Below are positions 22,430-34,640 of a stretch of DNA of 64,000 nt, one piece after another. Numbering within the stretch: position 1 is the first letter of the stretch; each line of letters begins with the position of its first letter. The notes beneath the pieces are model-generated. The model had not been told where the DNA came from. It did not search any database and saw only the letters and a list, made by a program, of their open reading frames with translations. This DNA is from Acanthosepion esculentum (lineage: Eukaryota; Mollusca; Cephalopoda; Sepiida; Sepiidae): the NCBI GenBank assembly GCA_964036315.1, contig OZ038510.1, positions 84,802,616 through 84,866,615 of the forward strand. Direction: 5' to 3'. Made by a program: the position numbers and the translations under genes.

Positions 22430-22735
22430 AATATAACCCCTCATATCCGGACTTTGTAACAAACTCCTCATATCCGGAATCCCTCATATCCGGAATCCCT
22501 AATACCCGGACTTTGTAACCAATTCCTCATATCCGGGATCCCTCATATCCGGAATCCCTCATATCCGGAATCCCTAATATCCGGACTTTGTAACCAATTC
22601 CTCATATCCGGAATCCCTCATATCCAGAATCCCTCATATCCGGACTCTGTAACCGATTCCTCATATCCGGAATCCCTCATATCCGGAATCCGTAATATCC
22701 GGACTTTGTAAACAATTCCTCATATCCGGAAGGCA
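22430..22735. repeat. CATATCCGGA tandem array
   Basis: Repeats of TCCCTCATATCCGGAATCCC and ATATCCGGACTTTGTAACCA in blocks of about 16 bp and about 64 bp. The same word occurs just inside the left TIR (21240-21285), so the array arose from subterminal sequence of the pogo-like element. Confidence 0.9.
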
Positions 22736-22765
22736 TTTTTAGTCCGGTTGTCAGGTATTTTACTG

Positions 22766-23334
22766 TATCGTACTTTTTTTATTAAGTATTGTATATTATT
22801 TTTAATTTTAGTTGCCTTACATTTCATCATATTTTATCAAATGTTTTACATGTCTTGTGTAATAGTCATATATTGTCTGAAATGTTCATATGAAGCAAAG
22901 TAATTATTATTATATCTTTACTAGTTTTTCTTCATTTTCTTTTTCTACCTTGTTCACACCTAATAGCAATAAGAAGTAAGAGTCTCATGTTGTCTGAATT
23001 TCTTATATGAAACATTGTTATTTTTTTAACGAGTTTTTCTTTCATCTTATTTTGTCACCTTTCTACATTTACGTTTAATAAGACGTAATACACTTAAGTT
23101 ATCTGATATTTTTTTATTTGAAGCATTGTCATTAATAATAATCTTTTAATTCATCTTTTTAATCTTACACTTGATGATTATTTAAACTTAAATAATAACA
23201 GAATTTATTTTACTTAAGTTGTCGGAAATTCTTAACGTTGGAGCATACCTAGGGACGATAATGTGTATGTCCCCATTCATATAAATACAGTAGTAAACTC
23301 TGTATGTTGGTCTGCAGCTGGAGATTCGTTTCCA
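22766..23334. other. no recognised feature
   Basis: AT-rich, with old repeats of a TTTTTATTTGAAGCATTGTC type. Confidence 0.4.
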
Positions 23335-23560
23335 GCTGGTCAAACTCTCTGCCTCTGGGCAGAGAAGATCCCCAGATTATGTCGAAAGGCAGAGTCTCGT
23401 CTCGGGAAACAGCTACCTGACCCCATTTTATACGGGGTCTACGGGGAATTTTTGGCCGACCCTACGGGTTTTGATACCCGCATTAAATTCGGTAGAGCCT
23501 AGAGCGGTTGGTAGATATCCTGCAGTTGGGGATATATTGTGGAATTCACTTGACTCACTT
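23335..23560 (+). repeat. hairpin-rich repeat H, copy 3 (diverged)
   Basis: Opposite orientation to copies 1 and 2. CTCTCTGCC, GGGAATTTTTGGCCGACCCT and the central hairpin are conserved in order. That hairpin is GACCCC/GGGGTC here (23419-23439) instead of GAACCC/GGGTTC, a paired change. Confidence 0.7.
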
Positions 23561-23629
23561 CTAGCAGTTGACTACTACTTCAACGCGCCTGTGGCGAAAC
23601 TTATATGTGTTGTTCAATTATTGAACTCA

Positions 23630-23692
23630 CGCACTATCCTGTCACTGGATCTAACCAACGCCTTTATCCACTGTGCCATGTGTCCTTGAGGT
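23630..23692 (-). mobile_element. SINE C head fragment
   Basis: Minus strand: ACACATGGCACAGTGGATAA then AGGCGTTGGTTAGATCCAGT and a partial B box. Lies head-to-head with the next copy. Confidence 0.85.
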
Positions 23693-23975
23693 TAGTTAGA
23701 TCCAGTGACAGGACCCAAAGAGCGTGAGTTCAATACCTGGTTAAGGCGGTGGAGACCTTGGAGAGGGGAATTAACAGGAGATAACTGATAACTGACATCC
23801 ATTAGACATGGCACGTGGAACTAGAACAGTCTACTCCAGTGAGCGAAATAAATGGTTCAGTTCGACATTCCAACCACCTGAAGAAGGCCGCAGCGTACAA
23901 GGACCGAAACGTTGTAATAAATATGGCGACAAAGATGAGGACAATAGTCCGAATAATGTAAATAGTGAACAAAAT
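23693..23975 (+). mobile_element. SINE C, near full length
   Basis: GTTAGTTAGATCCAGTGACA, GCGTGAGTTCAATACCTGG, body, then CTGAAGA (23878-23884), loop, GAAAC (23906-23910) and tail. The first tRNA bases are missing at the head-to-head junction. Confidence 0.9.
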
Positions 23976-24068
23976 ACTGTTTAAAATAAACGGTACGTCT
24001 ACTCAAATACTGGTATCCACTAAAAATAACGTTTATGTCGGATTAAAAATTAAAAAAAGGCATTGATT

Positions 24069-24072
<4 letters not shown>

Positions 24073-24139
<67 letters not shown>
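24073..24139. repeat. (AT)n microsatellite
   Basis: AT dinucleotides. Confidence 0.98.
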
Positions 24140-24777
<638 letters not shown>

Positions 24778-24899
24778 GTGATTTGGACAAAAACTTTTAA
24801 GCATATATGAAGGCGGCTGCAAATATAGCAAGCGACGTAACGGTTATTGTCGGGAAAAATAGGATGAGGGAGAGGAGTTCAGTTTCCAGCAGACGAGTC

Positions 24900-25612
24900 C
24901 GATGCGTTCATTTGAGCACGAACGCCCTTTACTAACTAACGGGGTAACATGCAGAATTAAAATAGAATATTTGCAGAGATTCTATCAGTGGATCTCCAAA
25001 TGTAAATTACAAATTGGTGATTGGCAAATGAAACAAGCACATAAATCCAAATATCTGGGAAGTGATCTAACAAAGGACGGGGAGTGCGTCACTGAGATCC
25101 GAAGACTTATTGGGATAGCGAAAGATGCCTTCCAAAAGCTAAGCAGAGTATTCAGAAACAAGAAAATTTCATTGGAAACAAAGAAAAGAGTACTGAACGG
25201 CTACCTGACACTATAGGACAGTGAATACTGAACAGCATCCTCAAAGTTTAAGAAACGTGAAGCAACAGAAATGCAGTTCTACAGAAGGATGCTGAGAATG
25301 CGAAGGACCGATCATGCGAGCAACGGCGAAATAAAAAGGAAACTTACACTTATCATCAGGATGATACAGTTTAAATTTCTAGGGCACATAATGAGAAAAG
25401 AGGGCATGGAAAATCTGATACTCACAGGATATATTGAGTGTAAGAGGGACAGAAGAAAATAAAGTATAACCTACCAACAGATCTCGTGTAAATAGATGGT
25501 GGAACGGGGTTTAGGAGAAATAACCAAAAGACAATATTTACTAAGAGCAAGAAAGAAGAGGAAATTATGGAGAGAGATGATCGCCTACGTCCTAAGGGGA
25601 CAAGGTAAATAA
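24900..25612 (+). pseudogene. non-LTR retrotransposon (RTE-like) RT C-terminal part
   Basis: One frame gives HKSKYLGSDLTKDGECVTEI, RRLIGIAKDAFQKLSRVFRN and KKISLETKKRVLNGYLTL. After in-frame stops near 25213 it continues as QFYRRMLRMRRTDHASNGEI, FKFLGHIMRKEGMENLILTG and VERGLGEITKRQYLLRARKK. The KYLGS.LT.DG block, the RRMLR...H..N.E block and the GHI.R..G.E.L.LTG block are the usual C-terminal order of RTE/jockey-grade reverse transcriptases after the catalytic palm. The catalytic domain and endonuclease are missing. Several stops show it is dead. Confidence 0.8.
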
Positions 25613-26438
25613 AGGTGATGAGTCAGTGGTGATTTTTATCAGGAATTTGGTGATTATTTTTGCTCAGTGTCACGATAATCTCAATAGTGATGGGGAAAGT
25701 CAAGATGCAAGTGCCTGTCTTTTATTTGTTCCCATTTTTTTTTGACAAATGGTAGTTCTTTTTCTACCCCTTATTTAATGAGTGTCATTAGCATTGCAGT
25801 GTATACATGATAAACAAAAAACAAAACTTTTGCACTCTTAATAAACTTGCAAGTGATAATCTGGAAGCCTGATTGGAATGGTTAAACATGAATAGACCGA
25901 AGAATTTAATCGGAATTTGACAGATGTTTCCCTTTTAACGACACATATGGCTTACACCTATCTTGGCATCAAGATGGATGGTCGAAAGGCAGACGGATTC
26001 ATCATCGGCGACAATCCATTGGCTCCAATCACACAGCCGGATGATGTATTCGTAAATGTGCAGATAAAATATAAAACATTATTTGTCATATCTAAGTCTT
26101 TTCTTCTTTTTTCTTTCTTTTTTTTTTGTTGTTTACTTATTTTTTTATGTATATATTTTAAGAGTAAACCGTAATGTAGTCTCATTTATTGTTGGACGAA
26201 CATGTCATAATGTTTACCTATCTCCGTTGCATCAGGAAATACATGAAGCAGAGTTAGTCTAACACCGAAGAGATTAAAAATAAAAGGAGATTAATGTCGC
26301 AAAACACGTGCTGGTTTCAGTTTTCATAGACAGATGAAGACATGGAAAATACCTACGCAGAGATAAACAGAAGAGAGAGGCCGTAGTATAGAAAACTATA
26401 ATGACTGTTTTCTCAAGTTCACAGATAAATGGTATTCA

Positions 26439-26442
<4 letters not shown>
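25613..26442. other. no recognised feature
   Basis: Includes a short open frame (25917-26100, YLGIKMDGRKADGFIIGDNP) that I cannot assign. Confidence 0.35.
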
Positions 26443-26518
<76 letters not shown>

Positions 26519-26969
26519 TATGCATATTATTCTGAGAAGAATATTATGTATACTTATTAATATATATACATATCTATATGTACATATATATATATATATT
26601 ATTCTCAGAATAATATTATGTATATTTATTGATATATATATATATATGTACATATATATATATCTTAATAAGTATACATAATATTCTTCACAGAATGATA
26701 TATATATATATATATGTACATATAGATATATATATATATTAATAAGTATACATAATATTCTTCTCAGAATAATATGTATATTTATTTATACATTATGTGG
26801 TACGTGTTAAATTTATATAACATAAATCATTCAACACCAGAATTTATAAACAAGGATCGTACCATTCAGTAACGGATATGATGTTGATTATATTTTATTA
26901 TGAAATGTTGTTTGCGAGAGTGATTCTTGCCATATTAGCTTCATTATTTGTTATTCGTATGAATTATCT

Positions 26970-27019
<50 letters not shown>

Positions 27020-27112
27020 GTATATATGTATATATATATACATATATATATACATATATATATATATATATTAATAAATATGCATATGATTCTGAGAAGA
27101 ATATTATGTATA

Positions 27113-27182
<70 letters not shown>
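26443..27182. repeat. (AT)n field with five copies of a 50-bp palindrome
   Basis: Long AT tracts (26443-26510, 26971-27070, 27121-27182) enclose copies of an imperfect palindrome, TTAATAAATATGCATATTAT and its inverted half. They lie at 26511-26560, about 26599-26632 (partial), 26664-26700, 26739-26790 and 27071-27120, in both orientations. 26800-26970 is unrelated sequence. Confidence 0.85.
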
Positions 27183-27183
<1 letters not shown>

Positions 27184-27420
27184 TAAGTATAGCCTGGCCG
27201 TTATGTAATGTAATAAGTTAGATTTTGTTGTAATATTGGCCTGGTTATATATTATAGTGGGATTACAGTTTTTTTAATTTTTAAAATTATATTTGTCATT
27301 TTAAATAAATGGGATTTGTTGCCTATATATTTATGTGTGTGTGAGAGGAAAAGAATAAAGAATTATTCATTTTATAGCGGTGAATATTATTTTTTACTAT
27401 TAAACAGAAGCTGCTTGTTC

Positions 27421-27422
<2 letters not shown>

Positions 27423-27469
<47 letters not shown>
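27423..27469. repeat. (AT)n microsatellite
   Basis: AT dinucleotides. Confidence 0.97.
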
Positions 27470-27471
<2 letters not shown>

Positions 27472-27473
27472 GA

Positions 27474-27619
27474 AATATAGTCTTAAAGTGTGCTATATTT
27501 ATGGGGTAAAGTGCTCAATATCAGAGATAGAGCGTGTGTAAATATAAAAGTGGACATGGAAGTCAGCACTTAGAGGCGACAGCCTGTTTCATGCTAGTGC
27601 AATCATCAGTGCAATAGTG

Positions 27620-27620
<1 letters not shown>
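27474..27620 (+). repeat. repeat L, copy 2
   Basis: Matches 9885-10010 over ~120 bases (AGTCTTAAAGTGTGCTATAT ... CACTTAGAGGCGACAG). It then runs into TGCAATCATCAGTGCAAT instead of the second hairpin arm. Confidence 0.8.
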
Positions 27621-27621
<1 letters not shown>

Positions 27622-27660
<39 letters not shown>

Positions 27661-27806
27661 GTGGGTGTATGTGTGTGTGTGGGTGTGTGTGTGTGTGTAT
27701 GTGTGACGAATTAAACTAGATATTGCGCCCCTCCCTCATATATTCAGTGGTGGAACTAATCCAAATTTCTCTTACACATAGGACTGTGCCTCCACGAACC
27801 ACGGCC

Positions 27807-27890
<84 letters not shown>
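27622..27890. repeat. (TA)n, (GT)n and (AT)n microsatellites
   Basis: TA/GT block at 27622-27706 and AT block at 27808-27890, around ~100 bases of unique sequence. Confidence 0.95.
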
Positions 27891-27896
<6 letters not shown>

Positions 27897-28096
27897 ATAT
27901 AATATAATAGCTCAAACACTAATATTCCATGGTTATAATTTATTACATTGGAATCCTAATCACGATCCAATTCATCAGACCTACAAATTCAAAAAGAAAT
28001 CGGAAAATATAACTCCGGGTATAAAGTATAAAAATCAAAATTTTAGTGAGAGTGCATGTGTGGTAAACAAGTGCGAGAGGTCAATGTATGAAAGCT

Positions 28097-28109
28097 CTCT
28101 CTCTTTCTT

Positions 28110-28174
<65 letters not shown>
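28097..28174. repeat. (TC)n(TA)n compound microsatellite
   Basis: About 50 bases of CT/TTTC, then TA. Confidence 0.97.
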
Positions 28175-28179
<5 letters not shown>

Positions 28180-28557
28180 GTGATCCACAAAAGTGAGCTC
28201 AATATAAGTTTTATTCTACAGCACATATAAGTGAATTACAATTAATGAAATTCAAACAATTTACCTCATGCAGATGATCATTTCGTCCATGGGAATGTAG
28301 TTTCTCCCTGGACTTATCAATGCAAATAAATTTTTTAAAATGAATAAATTCCGACGTTTCTTCGCAGGAAAAGCAAAAAAAGGAAAGAAGGAAAGAAGGA
28401 AAAGGAAAGTATAAAAGGAGAGGGAGTAAGATTTGGCCTATAATAGAGAAGAGAGTTATATAGATATAGAGGGGTTAGTGATCTAACGTGGTTGTGGTGG
28501 AGTCGGGTACAGATAAACGTGACGGTTGAAAATGGACACTGACATAAATATAACCTA
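28175..28557. other. no recognised feature
   Basis: Contains a GGAAAGAAGG purine run; nothing else seen. Confidence 0.4.
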
Positions 28558-29285
28558 CTAGCAGCATGGCTCGGCGTTGCCCGGGCTTGATTAAAAAAAT
28601 CGTACAACTCATACAGCAATCGCTATCACATGACTTAAAATATTTTTGCCCTTCCTTGCCTTTAAAGGAGTGCCCTTTGCCATGCTGATGTTGCTACATG
28701 CATTACTTCTTGTCTATCTCACACTGCGATTTTTTTCTAAGCTCTATACTAAACATTAAAACTGTTACGAAAAAAGAGCTAAACAAAATGAACAAAAAAC
28801 GATCAGCTTTAAAAAAGGACTCGTAACTGGAAAAACAAAATGAAAAAAGAATGTTAACAACAAAATATTATTCACACCCAACCCCGTTCTGCGGAATGAG
28901 AATCAACGTTGCCTTTAAGCAAGCGAATCAGCCAATTGGTGTAAAGTGCCATGCTGATTTAAATTTTTCCCACTTGTGACGAATGCAGCTATCGATATTT
29001 TTTGCATGCTAGTTAACATTCGTGTCAGTCAGCTGTTGGCTCTCAGGCTGGCCAATAGAACCTTCCTGCCTATTCGTGGCAGCCAGCTATAGGCTCTCAC
29101 TCTGGCCAGTAGAAAATGGCCGCAAACTACATGAAAACTGCCGTAGAAGCATGAAAAAATCGATTATTTCCACTATCGATGGGAGTTGGGAAATGCAAAG
29201 TCGGTCTTGGCCTTTCTCTCCTAACTTGGAGCATGTGCATATAAATTTTGGTCCAAATCCGTCGAAAATTGCGGCCGTGCATTCG

Positions 29286-29355
<70 letters not shown>
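28558..29355 (-). mobile_element. non-autonomous Helitron, copy 2
   Basis: CTAG end at 28558-28561, then the terminal hairpin and ~720 bp matching copy 1. Its 5' end has run into a pure (CA)n tract of about 70 bases (29287-29355), and the TCTCTATC start is missing. Confidence 0.88.
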
Positions 29356-29356
<1 letters not shown>

Positions 29357-30171
29357 TAAAAAGGCCGTAAAGATTTTTAGAGAGAAGGATAAATTTTATA
29401 GAATGGGAGTAAGAATTTTAAATTAATACTTTTATAAAAAGGTGTTAATATTAATCCATTCAATACTACATCTTTAACGATATAGTAAAAATTACAGTAA
29501 AAAAAATTATTATATATATTAATATATTATTGTCGTTTAAATATATCCAATATCATTATCTGAATATAATTTTAATAAATTTTCTAATACTAATTTTACA
29601 ATTTAATTTAGATCATACTAATTTTAAAATTCCGTAAAGGATTAAATTTAAATTCAATATATAAAAAAAAATAAATTTATAAAAACAATTTAATATAGAA
29701 GAAAATTCCAAATACAGAAAACAATTAGCAGGGAGAGAAATATTTACATCTAGAAGGAAATTCCACATCTCAAAAACAATTTCATATATAGAAGACATTT
29801 TACATATCTGGAAGATGTTACAATAGAAAAAAAATCATATATAAAAATAGAAATGAAAGAGAAGTGTAAGAGGTTCAGATAATACGATGTTAGTTAAAAG
29901 TTGTTCCTGTGCAGACACTTGGAGTGTGGGGTTAAAATAATGTTATGTCAGTTGGAATTTATTCCTATGGGGACACTTGGGTACGAAGTCATTCCATTGG
30001 TTTAGTCGAATATCTTAGTTCTTAAACTTAATGATTTTAATTTTTCCCACCAAACATAAATTATATCTACCCTTAAAACTATTGGGAGTTCGAGCAAAAC
30101 ATATAAATTCCCAGTCAATTTGAGAGTTCAGATCTTTCTCCCTCTATTCCCCAAATATTAGTAGTTTGGTG
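29356..30171. other. no recognised feature
   Basis: Very AT-rich. Two ~55-bp near-repeats of CCTRTGNNGACACTTGG type lie at 29895-29990. Confidence 0.4.
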
Positions 30172-30870
<699 letters not shown>

Positions 30871-30871
<1 letters not shown>

Positions 30872-31164
30872 CAGTGAACACGGAATTACCACATACGTTA
30901 CACCCTATTCTTCTTCTCCTTCTATGTGCGCTGTCAATGCAGGGCGTATCTGATCACAGCTCTCCACAATTTCCTGTTTTATTTAGAGAAATACTTGTAG
31001 AAAAATTCATTAAATACTCTGAAAAATATTTCAGGAAATACTCCTGAAAATGATTTATAGAAATAATTGGAGAAATTTCTGAAATACTCTTGTTTTTTTG
31101 TTTTTTAATACTGCTAAAAATATTTCTAGAAATACTTGTGGAAATTTCTGAAATACTCGTGAAA
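30871..31164. repeat. degenerate GAAATACT tandem repeat
   Basis: GAAATACTTGTGGAAATTTC, GAAATACTCCTGAAAATG and similar words recur about every 20-30 bases from 30985 to 31160. Confidence 0.6.
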
Positions 31165-31262
31165 ACACGGCTCTCCAATTTTCAAACGATCACCCATTAA
31201 CGCATTGACCAGACTCAACGTTGCTTAACTTTGGTCATCGACCGCTTGTCGACACGATATGA
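31165..31262 (-). pseudogene. 5S rRNA-derived fragment
   Basis: On the minus strand GTTAAGCAACGTTGAGTCTG then GTCAATGCGTTAATGGGTG and GATCGTTTGAAAAT follow the 5S internal control region in order. The 5' third is barely recognisable. A degenerate pseudogene or SINE head. Confidence 0.6.
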
Positions 31263-31279
31263 AAAGAAATAATATATAA

Positions 31280-31580
31280 GTAGAAAAATAAATGCTGCTC
31301 ATTCCACTTCTCGCAATCACTGCCAACGAATCCGCTAGGAGGCGCTCGCAAGTCGAAACCTTCTTCCGGAATTACCGAAGTCGGCAAAGGCATGTCCCTT
31401 GGGACGACTCGCCTCTTTTCCGAACAGCTTGATTACGCACCTCAGGTAGTCCGTCACACGGCAAACCATTTCCATCAGAAGAGCCGAGGGAAGACGACGA
31501 GCGGCAGACGATGCTGCGGGGTGAGAAAATGAGGAAGGAAGCAGGCCGGCCGCTAAAAGATAAGACTTACGTATCTAATT
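31280..31580 (-). other. GC-rich island with candidate short exon
   Basis: The only stretch of this size with raised GC and many CpGs outside the Helitron. On the minus strand a 46-codon frame (31475-31335) starts MEMVCRVTDYLRCVIKLFGK and ends RFRLASAS. It is preceded by a pyrimidine tract and CCCCGCAG at 31520-31514, a plausible splice acceptor. A CTGAG/GTGCGT donor-like site lies inside the frame, and a GTAAGT at 31572-31567 lies upstream. I do not recognise the protein. It could be an exon or chance. Confidence 0.25.
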
Positions 31581-32014
31581 CAACAATGCAATAGAACCAA
31601 TTATGTCTGCGAGCTGAACTCACCACAAAAAAAAAAAATGACGAGGCGCTGCGTACACGTACTGGCAAAGTCTCGCTTCTAACACCGTTATTAAATTGGA
31701 TAACTGAAAACGTAAAATATCGTATTACTTAACAAAGAAAGATTATTCTTAAAAGATACCTATAGTGTGTTTAAACTATCGGGCACTAAAAATAAAAGTA
31801 ATTTCACCGATATAATAAACAAAGATAAAATATAATATTTCTTGTTTTTAACATTAAATTTATTTAACAACTTGGAGGATTTCCAAAAAGATCGTTCTCT
31901 TAACAATAAAAGTCAATTTTTTCTCAGTTAAACCAGTCTTATACATTTACAAGTCCATCATTCGTCAGTCCATTGAATATTGTTGCCACATCTGGTCTCG
32001 TGTGACTGCTATGG
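31581..32014. other. no recognised feature
   Basis: AT-rich; nothing identified, apart from the first bases of the SINE array near 31980. Confidence 0.4.
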
Positions 32015-32510
32015 GGATTTTCTAAGCATAGCTCAGATGTGGCACAAGGCCGAAATTATGGGGCCTCCAGTGAGGGTCGAGCGCACTACTCTAGCGAGAC
32101 AAGTTTGCTAACCATTACAACACGTCGAAGTCCCCTAAATAATTTTCTGAGTGCATCTTAAATGTGGCACAAGGCCGAAATTTTAGGTCACTACTCAGTC
32201 GTAATTGTTCTATCGTAACAAGCTTCCTAACCTTTACACCAAGTCGAATTACCCTAAATGATTTTCTAAGAGTAACTTAGATGTGGCACAAGGCCGGATG
32301 TGTGGAGCACTCAGTGAGAATCGAATTCCCTACTCAGTCGTAATTATTCTATCAAGATATGCTTGCTAACTATTACATCACGTAAAGGTGCCCAATGATT
32401 TTCTAAGCGTAGCATAGGTGTGTTACAAAGCCGAAAGTAAGGGGCACCTAGTGAGGAGAGAACTTACTATTCCCTCGTAATTGATCTAGCCTGACAAGAT
32501 TATTTACATT
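32015..32510 (-). mobile_element. tandem array of four SINE A units
   Basis: Four head-to-tail units in the same orientation. The tail word ATGTGGCACAAGGCCG (or a variant) occurs at about 32038, 32163, 32282 and 32419. Each is followed by a B-box region (GTGAGRRTCGARC), CTACTCAGTCGTAATTNTTC and AGCTTGCTAACCATTACAC. Spacing is about 119-137 bp. Confidence 0.85.
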
Positions 32511-33040
32511 TGGATACACATATTTGAGTAGTCAACCCGTAGAGCGCAAGTTTTTTGACGATAAGATTTCTTGGGCATTCATTCGGGCCGGTGGACAGGA
32601 TAGGTGGATATACTGTTTAATAAATAAACAAATTCGTGACCATTGACAATCCCTTTCTCCCGATGTAATTTTTCAGTGCATTTCTATAGTAAAATCATGA
32701 TACATTTTGTATAAATACATTTCCTCAGTAAAATTTATCTAGTGTCTCCTTGATCCCTCTTCTTGCATTGCTCTCACTCATTAAGTTTTTCTGCGTTTTA
32801 TTCATTCCCATCCAGTACCGGCCAGGGTACGACAATATAATAAATCCGCCAGTAAGTTCCCAGGTCCACCCTAACACAGGGCGGTAGCATCAGTTAGGGT
32901 CCCAGCTATGGGTAAATAGTGAAACCCTCCCAAACAAAAACAAAACACTATGAAAGTATAAAAATAAATTTTCATAATAAAAATACCATCAATACATTTT
33001 TGTAATGCTCCCAGAAAAATTAAATTTCGGCAATAAATGA
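32511..33040. repeat. mostly unrecognised; repeat G piece
   Basis: 32840-32935 is a minus copy of repeat G (GGGTCCCAGCTATGGGTAAA, ACACAGGGCGGTAGCATC). The rest is unassigned. Confidence 0.5.
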
Positions 33041-33044
33041 CCCT

Positions 33045-33150
33045 TAAGGATGTTAAATGTTGCACAACGCCTAAAGTGTGGGACACTCACTACTCAGTCG
33101 GAATTGTTCTAGCGAGACAAGCTTGTTAACCATTACACCACATCGAAGTG
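33045..33150 (-). mobile_element. tRNA-derived SINE, family A
   Basis: GTTGCACAACGCC (variant tail), CACTACTCAGTCGGAATTGT, AGCTTGTTAACCATTACACC and CATCGAAG, all as in the 32-kb array. Confidence 0.8.
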
Positions 33151-33169
33151 ATCCTCGTACTTCTACTTC

Positions 33170-33800
33170 TACTTTGTATCTAGATATTCTTGACAGAATT
33201 CAAAGTAGAATCTGCAATGTTATCGGTCCTGACCTGGCATCTGGGCTTCAGTCACTTTTTCACCGCCGTAACGTACCTTTCCTTTCCCTTCACTTGTAAA
33301 TATTATCTTGGAAGTTCTTCAGATGAGCTTTCAATTTTTTATGAGTTTAAACGCAGTATGAGACTCGTTCCCCGGTCTCATAATTTTACTGTTTAAATTT
33401 CTAGATGTAACCGTAAGTTCTATTATAATAGTTTCTTCTCTCACACTTCACGCCTGTGGAAATCGTTTCCAGCTTCTTGATTTTTTTTTTTTTTGTTAAG
33501 TACATTTTGATTTTACAATTTAATTTTGCAATTATAAAAATTAAAATACAACGTCATCTTCATAAATACTTTTATTTTAATTATCCTCTCTCGTGTGTCT
33601 TAGGGGCTTTATCGCCTTGCCAATGATTTTCTTCTGTATGACTTTAACTTTATTGAACAACATATTTACGATTTTATTCCATAATCTACATCTGTTCAGG
33701 TAACTTTACTTTTCTCATATTTTCTCACACTCTCTCACCCATTGCGTCTTAGTGGCTTTATTACCTTGCTTGGGGTGAAATTATAAAATTTTTTTAAAAA
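33170..33800 (+). pseudogene. LINE family I, 3' end (degenerate)
   Basis: YLDILDRIQSRICNVIGPDL, ASGLQSLFHRRNV and, after frameshifts, EFKRSMRLVPRSHNFTV and HTSRLWKSFPAS match the C-terminal reverse transcriptase region of the copies at 38.4, 46.3 and 53.3 kb. The 3' tail with GCGTCTTAGTGGCTTTATTA and CCTTGCTTGGGGTGAAATTA ends near 33790. Confidence 0.75.
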
Positions 33801-34224
33801 GTTGTTAGAATACGAAGCATGGCTGGAGAACTTATTGACCAAAATATCATCACAAATGTAAAATTCTAGTTTTAATAATTTCTTCAACCAACCGACATGA
33901 TTAAAAATATTGGAAAGCATCCCAAAACAAATGTCAGACAAAAAAAAAATTAAACCTCTACTTTGAGTGGGTCTTGAGCCTTGTATTAAGTCAATTTGAG
34001 TAAAAAAAAAAACAAAAAAAAAAACGTTTACGTGATCGTGACGCAACGATAGAATGCTGAAATTCTCGGCACTAATAAGAATGTGTGATTATTTGTTTAG
34101 CGACATATCGACACCTTATGGGCCACTTAATGCTGAAATTTAATTTTCTTGAGAGCATTAGTAATTTCATTTACAAAAGTCTATGGCTGGCATTTTTTTT
34201 TCCAAAAACGTATTTCGTTCTGGG
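33801..34224. other. no recognised feature
   Basis: AT-rich; poly-A runs near 34000. CATTAGTAATTTC near 34155 recurs at 38980 as part of repeat G flanks. Confidence 0.4.
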
Positions 34225-34640
34225 TAAGAAGATAAACTACATCCGCGTCCAGGGTAAGACGAAAAACTACATTCAACAGCAAGACCTCTAATCAGAAGGT
34301 TTTTGAGGGGCGTAGAACCACCTCTCACTTGCTGGTGTTCCCACGTCCAACTTGACCCGGGGTAGTAGCACCTGTTAGGGTCCCAGCTATGGGCAAATAG
34401 TTTACCCCCAAACTTGGTCAACACGTGTAAAAATAATTTGTATTGCAGGCAAAACATTTTCATAGAAATTATTACCAGCAATTAATTTTTGAAGAAAAAA
34501 TTAATATCAGCAGTATATTATTACGGGCAATACATTTTTTGAAAAATAATTACCAGCAATACATTATTGGAAAAAATATTAGCACCAATAGATTTGAAAG
34601 GAAAATATTACCAACAATAAAAATCTTATAGGTATTAAAT
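34225..34640 (-). repeat. repeat G and ACCAGCAAT degenerate tandem
   Basis: 34225-34400 is an inverted repeat G copy (GGGTAAGACGAAAAACTACA, CAGCAAGACCTCTAATCAGA, GGGTCCCAGCTATGGGCAAA). 34440-34625 is a degenerate tandem of TTACCAGCAATACATTTTT-type units, like the one at 50.3-52.1 kb. Confidence 0.65.

Larger units (their letters stand above)
21213..22765. mobile_element. pogo/Tigger-like TIR element, composite
   Basis: The ends are CAGTATAATCCCGCATATCA and the inverted CAGTAAAATACCTGACAACC, each flanked by TA. CAGT ends with a TA duplication are usual for the pogo branch of Tc1/mariner. Inside are a possible transposase C-terminal remnant (DETCAEI-KAIKKVISFIERK, 21480-21545), a retroelement-type fragment (21590-22066), a possible start MPKKLRMSLEEKE (22193), and a subterminal tandem array (22430-22735). 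No intact DDE domain is left. Confidence 0.55.

Noticed and set aside
25917..26174. Frame with YLGIKMDGRKADGFIIGDNP as a host exon
   Set aside because: Too short, ends in poly-T-encoded Phe/Leu, family not recognisable. YLGI also fits LINE debris.
29022..29426. Conserved short frame starting MSVSCWLSGWPIE in all three short Helitrons
   Set aside because: Shared because the DNA copies are nearly identical. It lies antisense to the element and one copy runs into the CA repeat. No sign of coding selection can be read.
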